Made by a program: the position numbers and the translations under genes
Part shown: positions 30,819-35,341 of the stretch, one piece after another
How positions within the stretch are numbered: the first letter of the stretch is position 1
Layout of the letters: every line of letters begins with the position of its first letter
NCBI GenBank assembly: GCA_002480525.1
Contig: DLCH01000062.1
Coordinates: 13,434-48,774, forward strand
Reading direction: 5' to 3'
DNA from: Gammaproteobacteria bacterium UBA7803
GTDB taxonomy: Bacteria > Pseudomonadota > Gammaproteobacteria > Pseudomonadales > Azotimanducaceae
Length of the DNA stretch: 35,341 bases
Notes under the pieces: generated by a model
The model's database searches: none
What the model was told of the DNA's origin: nothing
Seen by the model: the letters and a program-made list of their open reading frames with translations, nothing else

Positions 30819-33800
30819 GCTTCACGGACGTCTTCGTTCGCCGGCCGGTGCTGGCGACGGTAGTGAGCCTGCTGATCCTGCTGCTGGGCCTGCGCGCCAT
30901 CGGCCTGCTGGAGCTGCGCGAATACCCCCGCACCGAGCGCGCGGTGGTCACGGTCACCACGGCGTATCCCGGCGCCGACGCGGACCTGGTGCAGAGCTTC
31001 ATCACCGCGCCGCTGCAGCGCGCCATCTCCGAGGCCAACGGCATCGACTACGTGCAGTCGAACTCGCGCCAGGGGGTGTCGATCATCGAAGCGGTGATGC
31101 AGCTCAACTACGACGGCAACGTCGCCGTCGCCGAGATCCAGGCCAAGGTGGGCAGCCAGCGCAATCAGATTCCCAACGAGGCGCTCGACCCGGTGATCGA
31201 CGTGCGCACCGAGCAGGGCTGGTCGCTGATGTACATCGGCTTTTCCAGCGACAGCATGCGCGCCTCCCAGATCACCGACTACCTGATGCGCGGCATCATT
31301 CCCCGCATCCAGGCCATACCGGGCGTCGCCAAGGCGCGGGTGATGGGCGACCAGCAGCTCGCCATGCGCATCTGGCTCGATCCCGGGCGCATGGCGGCGC
31401 TCGACGTCACCGCCAACGAGGTCCGCGCCGCACTGCGGCGAGAAAACGTCCAGGCCGGCGCCGGCAGGACCCAGGACGACCTGCTCCAGGTCAATCTGTC
31501 GGCCGCCACGGACATGACCAGCGTGGCCGAGTTCGAGCGCCTGATCGTGCGCCGGGACGCCGACGCCCTGGTGCGGCTCGGCGACATCGCCGCGGTGGAG
31601 CTCGACGCCCGCAATCTGGACCAGGTGAGCTGGTACTCGGGCGAGCCGTCGACCCTGATCGGCATCGAGACCGGCCCAGGCGCCAACCCCATCGAGGTGT
31701 CGCGGGCCATCCGCGAGCTGCTGCCGGAAATCGAGCGCCAGCTTCCGCCGGACATCCACATGGCCCTGACCCACGACGGCAGCGAGTACATCGAGGACTC
31801 CATCGCCGAGGTGTACCGGACCCTGTTCGAGGCTGTGCTGATCGTGCTGCTGCTGATCTTCCTCGCCCTCGGCTCGGCCCGGGCGGCCATCGTTCCGGCG
31901 GTGTCGGTCCCGCTGTCGCTGGTCGGCGCGACCTTTCTCATGCTGCTGCTGGGTTTTTCGCTGAATCTGCTGACGCTGCTCGCCATGCTGCTCGCGATCG
32001 GCCTGGTGGTGGACGACGCCATCATCGTGGTGGAGAACGTGCATCGTCACATGGCGGCCGGCGAGGACCGGCTGCAGGCCGCCCTGACCGGCGCCCGGGA
32101 GCTCGGACTCCCCATCATCGCCATGACCACCACGCTGCTCGCGGTCTACGCGCCCATCGGCTTCATGGGCGGCCTGGTGGGCATCGTGTTCACCGAGTTC
32201 GCCTTCTCCCTGGCAGGGGCCGTGCTGGTCTCCGGCATCGTGGCGCTGACCTTCTCACCCATGCTGTCGTCGCTGGTGCTGAAGTCCAGCGCCGAGCAGG
32301 GGCGCTTCGAGCTGGCGGTGGAACACTTCTTCGAACGCCTGGCCGGCGGCTACCGGCGGCTGCTCCACGCCAGCCTCGACTACCGGCCGGTGACCGTCTA
32401 CTTCTCCCTGGCGATGGTGGCCGGCATCTACTTCATGTTCGTCACCAGCCAGTCCGAGTTCGCGCCGACGGAGGACCGGGAGGCCATCAACATCCAGATG
32501 ACGGCGCCCCACACGGCGACCCTGGAGTACACCGAGGCCCATACCCGCCGGCTGGTCGAGCTGTTCGAGACCGTTCCCGAGTACGCCCGCAGCTTCCTGA
32601 TGCTCGGCGGCGGCGGCACGCCGGCGACCACCTTCGGCGGCTTCCGCCTGAAGCCCATCGACGAGCGCGAGCGCAGCCAGATGGAGGTCCAGCCCGAGCT
32701 TCAGCGCCTCGTTCAGCAAGTGCCGGGCGTGCAGATCGGCGTGTTCTCCTTCCCCGCCCTGCCCGGCGCGGCGGCGGGACCGCCCGTGCAGTTCGTCGTG
32801 ACCGGCGATCAGGACTATCAGGAGCTGGACCGGGTAGCCGGCGAGCTGGTCGGCGAGGCGCTGCAGAGCGGCCGCTTCCTGTTCGTCAACAAGTCCAGCG
32901 AGATGGCGATGCCCCAGATCGACATCCGCATCGACCGCGACCGCGCCGGCGACCTGGGCGTCGACATGGAGAACCTGGGCTTCACCCTGGCCACCCTGCT
33001 CGGGGACGGCTACGCCACGCGGTTCAGCCAGGCCGGGCGCAGCTACGAGGTGATCCCCCAGGTAGCCCGGCGCTTCCGCGCCAGCCAGGAGTGGCTCGAG
33101 AACTACCACGTGCGCGGCAGCGGCGGCGAGCTGATTCCGTTGTCCGCGGTGGTGCGCTTCGAGCACACGGTCGAGCCGACGCAGCGCATGGAGCTGCAGC
33201 AGCTCAATGCCATCACCATCAACGCGGTGCCCTCGCCGGGCGTCTCCCTGGGCGACGCGCTGGCTTTCTTCGAGGAGCGCGCCGCCGAGCTGTTCCCGCG
33301 GGAGCTGTCCTACGACTATCTCGGCGAGGCCCGCCAGTTCCGCCAGCAGGGGGCGGCGCTGATCGTGACGTTCTTCCTGTCGCTGCTGGTGATCTACCTC
33401 GTGCTGGCCGCCCAGTTCGAGAGCTGGCGCGATCCGCTGATCATTCTGATGTCCGTGCCCATGTCCATCGCCGGCGCGCTGGTGTTCGTCACGCTGGGTT
33501 TCGCCAGCATCAACCTCTATACCCAGGTGGGACTCATCACCCTGATCGGACTGGTGGCGAAGAACGGCATCCTGATCGTCGACTTCGCCAACCGGATGCG
33601 CGACGAGCAGGGCCTCGGGCTGCGCGAGGCGGTGGAAGCCGCCGCCGCGGTGCGGCTGCGGCCGATTCTGATGACCACGGTGGCCATGCTGGTGGCCATG
33701 GTGCCGCTGCTGCTGGCCACCGGCCCCGGCGCCGTGAGCCGGTTCCACATCGGCCTGGTGATCTTCACCGGCCTCGGCATCGGCACCCTGTTCACCCTGT

Positions 33801-33865
33801 TCGTGGTGCCGGCGTTCTACGTGCTGCTGGCCCAGCGCCAGCGCCGCAGACCCGCTGCTCCCTAG
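30815..33865 (+). CDS. RND multidrug-efflux-type inner-membrane transporter
   Basis: A 1016-residue HAE1-like pump, near the usual length. It shows an N-terminal helix after FVRRPVLATVVSLLILLLG, a first periplasmic domain, helices with the proton-relay GLVVDDAIIVVENVHRHM (Asp400 and Asp401), a second periplasmic domain, and C-terminal helices containing GLVAKNGILIVDFAN and ARQFRQQGAALIVTFFLSLLVIYLVLAAQFESWRDP. Family members export drugs, solvents, lipids and metabolites using proton motive force. The GTG at 30815 overlaps the adaptor stop. The gene ends nine bases before a convergent zincin gene. Confidence 0.95.
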   Translation: MSFTDVFVRRPVLATVVSLLILLLGLRAIGLLELREYPRTERAVVTVTTAYPGADADLVQSFITAPLQRAISEANGIDYVQSNSRQGVSIIEAVMQLNYDGNVAVAEIQAKVGSQRNQIPNEALDPVIDVRTEQGWSLMYIGFSSDSMRASQITDYLMRGIIPRIQAIPGVAKARVMGDQQLAMRIWLDPGRMAALDVTANEVRAALRRENVQAGAGRTQDDLLQVNLSAATDMTSVAEFERLIVRRDADALVRLGDIAAVELDARNLDQVSWYSGEPSTLIGIETGPGANPIEVSRAIRELLPEIERQLPPDIHMALTHDGSEYIEDSIAEVYRTLFEAVLIVLLLIFLALGSARAAIVPAVSVPLSLVGATFLMLLLGFSLNLLTLLAMLLAIGLVVDDAIIVVENVHRHMAAGEDRLQAALTGARELGLPIIAMTTTLLAVYAPIGFMGGLVGIVFTEFAFSLAGAVLVSGIVALTFSPMLSSLVLKSSAEQGRFELAVEHFFERLAGGYRRLLHASLDYRPVTVYFSLAMVAGIYFMFVTSQSEFAPTEDREAINIQMTAPHTATLEYTEAHTRRLVELFETVPEYARSFLMLGGGGTPATTFGGFRLKPIDERERSQMEVQPELQRLVQQVPGVQIGVFSFPALPGAAAGPPVQFVVTGDQDYQELDRVAGELVGEALQSGRFLFVNKSSEMAMPQIDIRIDRDRAGDLGVDMENLGFTLATLLGDGYATRFSQAGRSYEVIPQVARRFRASQEWLENYHVRGSGGELIPLSAVVRFEHTVEPTQRMELQQLNAITINAVPSPGVSLGDALAFFEERAAELFPRELSYDYLGEARQFRQQGAALIVTFFLSLLVIYLVLAAQFESWRDPLIILMSVPMSIAGALVFVTLGFASINLYTQVGLITLIGLVAKNGILIVDFANRMRDEQGLGLREAVEAAAAVRLRPILMTTVAMLVAMVPLLLATGPGAVSRFHIGLVIFTGLGIGTLFTLFVVPAFYVLLAQRQRRRPAAP

Positions 33866-33874
33866 GTGCCGGCG

Positions 33875-34285
33875 TCACTCCCACCAGCGGTCGACCCGGG
33901 CGATCTCCTCGTCGGACCAGCCGAAATGGTGCGCGAGCTCGTGAACCAGCACGTGGGTCACGAGCACGCCGAGCGGCACCGTGCCCCGGTCCACCCACTC
34001 GTCGATGATCGGTCTGCGGAACAGCCAGATGGTGTCCGGCTGCCAGGGCTGGTCCAGCGTCGACTTCTCGGTCAGTGGAATGCCGTCATAGAGGCCGGTG
34101 AGCTCGAAGGGATCCTCGATGCCGGTTTCCTCGAGCAGGTGGTCCGGCGCGAACTCCTCGACGCGCAGCGCCACCGCCTCGGCGGCCTCCCGGTATCCGT
34201 CGGGCAGCGCGGCGATGGCCGCTCGCGCCAGCGTCTCGATCAGCGCCGCGTCCGGCGCCAGGGTGTCGTATCCGGGTTCCGTCAT
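33875..34285 (-). CDS. Zincin-like metallopeptidase family protein (small, HExxH)
   Basis: A 136-residue protein of the short bacterial zincin-like family with the C-terminal motif VLVHELAHHFGWSDEEI: His115, Glu116 and His119 form HExxH. The preceding IWLFRRPIIDEW and the early FAPDHLLEETG segments also match that group, whose members are typically 110-140 residues and lack signal peptides. The physiological role is unknown; proteolysis has rarely been shown. It is a lone gene, convergent to the RND pump and divergent from the thioesterase. Confidence 0.85.
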   Translation of the reverse strand: MTEPGYDTLAPDAALIETLARAAIAALPDGYREAAEAVALRVEEFAPDHLLEETGIEDPFELTGLYDGIPLTEKSTLDQPWQPDTIWLFRRPIIDEWVDRGTVPLGVLVTHVLVHELAHHFGWSDEEIARVDRWWE

Positions 34286-34304
34286 GGGACCGTCTCAGAG
34301 GCAT

Positions 34305-34324
34305 CCTCTACGGTATTGTAGAGG
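34305..34324. promoter_or_regulatory. Inverted repeat between divergent zincin and thioesterase genes
   Basis: CCTCTAC (34305-34311) and GTAGAGG (34318-34324) with a six-base AT-rich spacer lie in the 98-base divergent region, a typical place and form for a dimeric repressor site. No regulator gene is adjacent. Confidence 0.35.
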
Positions 34325-34383
34325 CTGCAACGACGCCGCCGGGACCCCGGCCGGCCAGACCCACCGCCGACAGGAGATCAAGC

Positions 34384-34782
34384 ATGAGCCACGCGCCCGC
34401 CGCAGTTCCACATCCCTTCGCCGACCTGCTGGGCTTCGAGGTCGCCGAGCGCGGCGACGGGCGCTGCCGGACGGTGCTGGAGATCCGCGACGAGCACAGG
34501 AACCCGCACGGCATCGTGCACGGCGCGGTGCTCTACGCCCTCGCCGACACGGGCATGGGCGGCGCGCTGACCAGCGTGCTGGCGGCAGGCGAGATCTGCA
34601 GCACCATCGAGATCAAGATCAACTATCTGCGCCCCTGGCGCAGCGGCACGCTGCGCTGCGAGACGCGCCTGGTCAGCCGCGGCCGCACCACGGCCATGCT
34701 GTCGAGCGATCTGTACGACGGCGAGGATCGTCATCTCGCCATGGCCACCGGCACCTTCGCGATTCTCGCCGGTCGCGGCTGA
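34384..34782 (+). CDS. Hotdog-fold thioesterase, PaaI-like
   Basis: A 132-residue acyl-CoA thioesterase-type protein. The hotdog signature is HGIVHGAVLYALADTGMG, with the Asp of the ADT segment in the usual active-site place, and IEIKINYLRPWRSGTLRCET as the following strand pair. Such enzymes hydrolyse acyl- or aryl-CoA esters in the cytoplasm, often relieving CoA trapping during degradation. CAGGAGA lies upstream of the ATG. It precedes the second amidohydrolase by 83 bases. Confidence 0.92.
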   Translation: MSHAPAAVPHPFADLLGFEVAERGDGRCRTVLEIRDEHRNPHGIVHGAVLYALADTGMGGALTSVLAAGEICSTIEIKINYLRPWRSGTLRCETRLVSRGRTTAMLSSDLYDGEDRHLAMATGTFAILAGRG

Positions 34783-34865
34783 GCGCCGCGGCGCCGGCCA
34801 GGTGAAGCCATGCTAGGATCGGGCCTGGGGAAATCGGGACAGAGTCTCAGGGTAGAGGGGAAACC

Positions 34866-35341
34866 ATGCACGATCTGATCATCCGCAACGCGACCATCGT
34901 CGACGGTACCGGCGCGCCGGCCTTCCAGGGCGACGTGATCGTCGACGGCGACCGAATCACCGCCGTGACCGGACCCGGCGCCGCCAGCGGCGAGGCACGC
35001 CGGGTGGTGGACGCGGGCGGCGACCTGCTGACGCCGGGGTTCGTCGACATTCACACCCACTACGACGGCCAGGTCTGCTGGGACAAACAGGTGACGCCGA
35101 GCAGCTGGCACGGCGTGACCTCCATCGTCATGGGCAACTGCGGCGTCGGGTTCGCACCCGTGCGGCCCGGCACCGAGGACGAACTGGTCGCGCTGATGGA
35201 AAGCGTCGAGGACATTCCCGGCACCGCGCTGTACGAAGGAATTCCCTGGGGATGGGAGAGCTTCGAGGAATATCTCGACAGCATCGATACCCCCTACACC
35301 GTCGACGTGGGCACCCAGGTGCCCCACGTGGCGATCCGTCA
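34866..35341 (+). CDS. Amidohydrolase, D-aminoacylase family, 5' part only
   Basis: The first 158 residues of a gene that runs off the window. It shows MHDLIIRNATIVDGTG, VDIHTHYDGQ with the metal-binding histidines, and IVMGNCGVGFAPVRPG, closely parallel to the amidohydrolase at 26848. The two differ throughout, so they are paralogues or separately acquired relatives rather than a recent duplication. GGGG within AGAGGGGAAACC precedes the ATG. The substrate is unknown. Confidence 0.9.
   Translation, partial: MHDLIIRNATIVDGTGAPAFQGDVIVDGDRITAVTGPGAASGEARRVVDAGGDLLTPGFVDIHTHYDGQVCWDKQVTPSSWHGVTSIVMGNCGVGFAPVRPGTEDELVALMESVEDIPGTALYEGIPWGWESFEEYLDSIDTPYTVDVGTQVPHVAIR

Overview
The window looks like chromosomal DNA from a high-GC Gram-negative bacterium, probably a free-living gammaproteobacterium with a lipid- or hydrocarbon-degrading lifestyle. 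The evidence is GC-biased codon use throughout, a TonB-dependent receptor with an N-terminal EIVVLGS-type segment, an RND efflux pair, a CYP153-type P450, several acyl-CoA enzymes, and REP-like palindromes downstream of genes. The taxonomic placement is inference. No tRNA, rRNA, CRISPR array, transposase or phage gene was seen.

Layout. 1-2745: end of a YbbA-like ABC ATPase and its YbbP-like FtsX-family permease. 2850-6986 (+): CYP153 alkane hydroxylase, DUF2235 hydrolase and acyl-CoA dehydrogenase. Convergent to this, 8827-7074 (-): an enoyl-CoA hydratase and an MFE-2-like SDR. 11487-8914 (-): a large winged-helix/transmembrane/TPR regulator, divergent from 11602-12741 (+), an in-frame fusion of a truncated haemoglobin to an MddA/NnrU-like membrane methyltransferase. 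12851-14385 (+): a tyrosine-phosphatase-like gene translationally coupled to a PhyH dioxygenase. 15428-14424 (-): a quinone-oxidoreductase-like MDR enzyme. 15714-21072 (+): a complete five-gene peptide-type ABC importer, closed by an inverted REP pair. 22988-21214 (-): an unknown membrane protein and an old-yellow-enzyme. 23214-26075 (+): a TonB-dependent receptor. 26678-26130 (-): an AhpD-like gene with an in-frame UGA. 26848-28972 (+): an amidohydrolase and a small secreted protein. 29116-33865 (+): TetR regulator, RND adaptor and RND pump. 34285-33875 (-): a zincin. 34384-end (+): a hotdog thioesterase and the start of a second amidohydrolase.

How the genes fit together. CYP153, acyl-CoA dehydrogenase, hydratase, SDR and thioesterase suit terminal oxidation followed by beta-oxidation of alkanes or other lipids. 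The ABC importer, TonB receptor and RND pump handle import and export. The two related amidohydrolases suggest use of N-acyl amino acid or cyclic amide substrates.

The most interesting observations are two. The first is a candidate selenoprotein at 26678-26130: a UGA sits at the second Cys of an AhpD CxxC motif and is followed by a SECIS-like hairpin. The second is the haemoglobin-methyltransferase fusion, which keeps a strong internal ribosome-binding site and start codon and faces a winged-helix regulator across a region of 11-bp-phased GGTCA repeats. No gap between genes exceeds 300 bases; the longest (15429-15713 and 22989-23213) carry promoter-like and palindromic signals described below.
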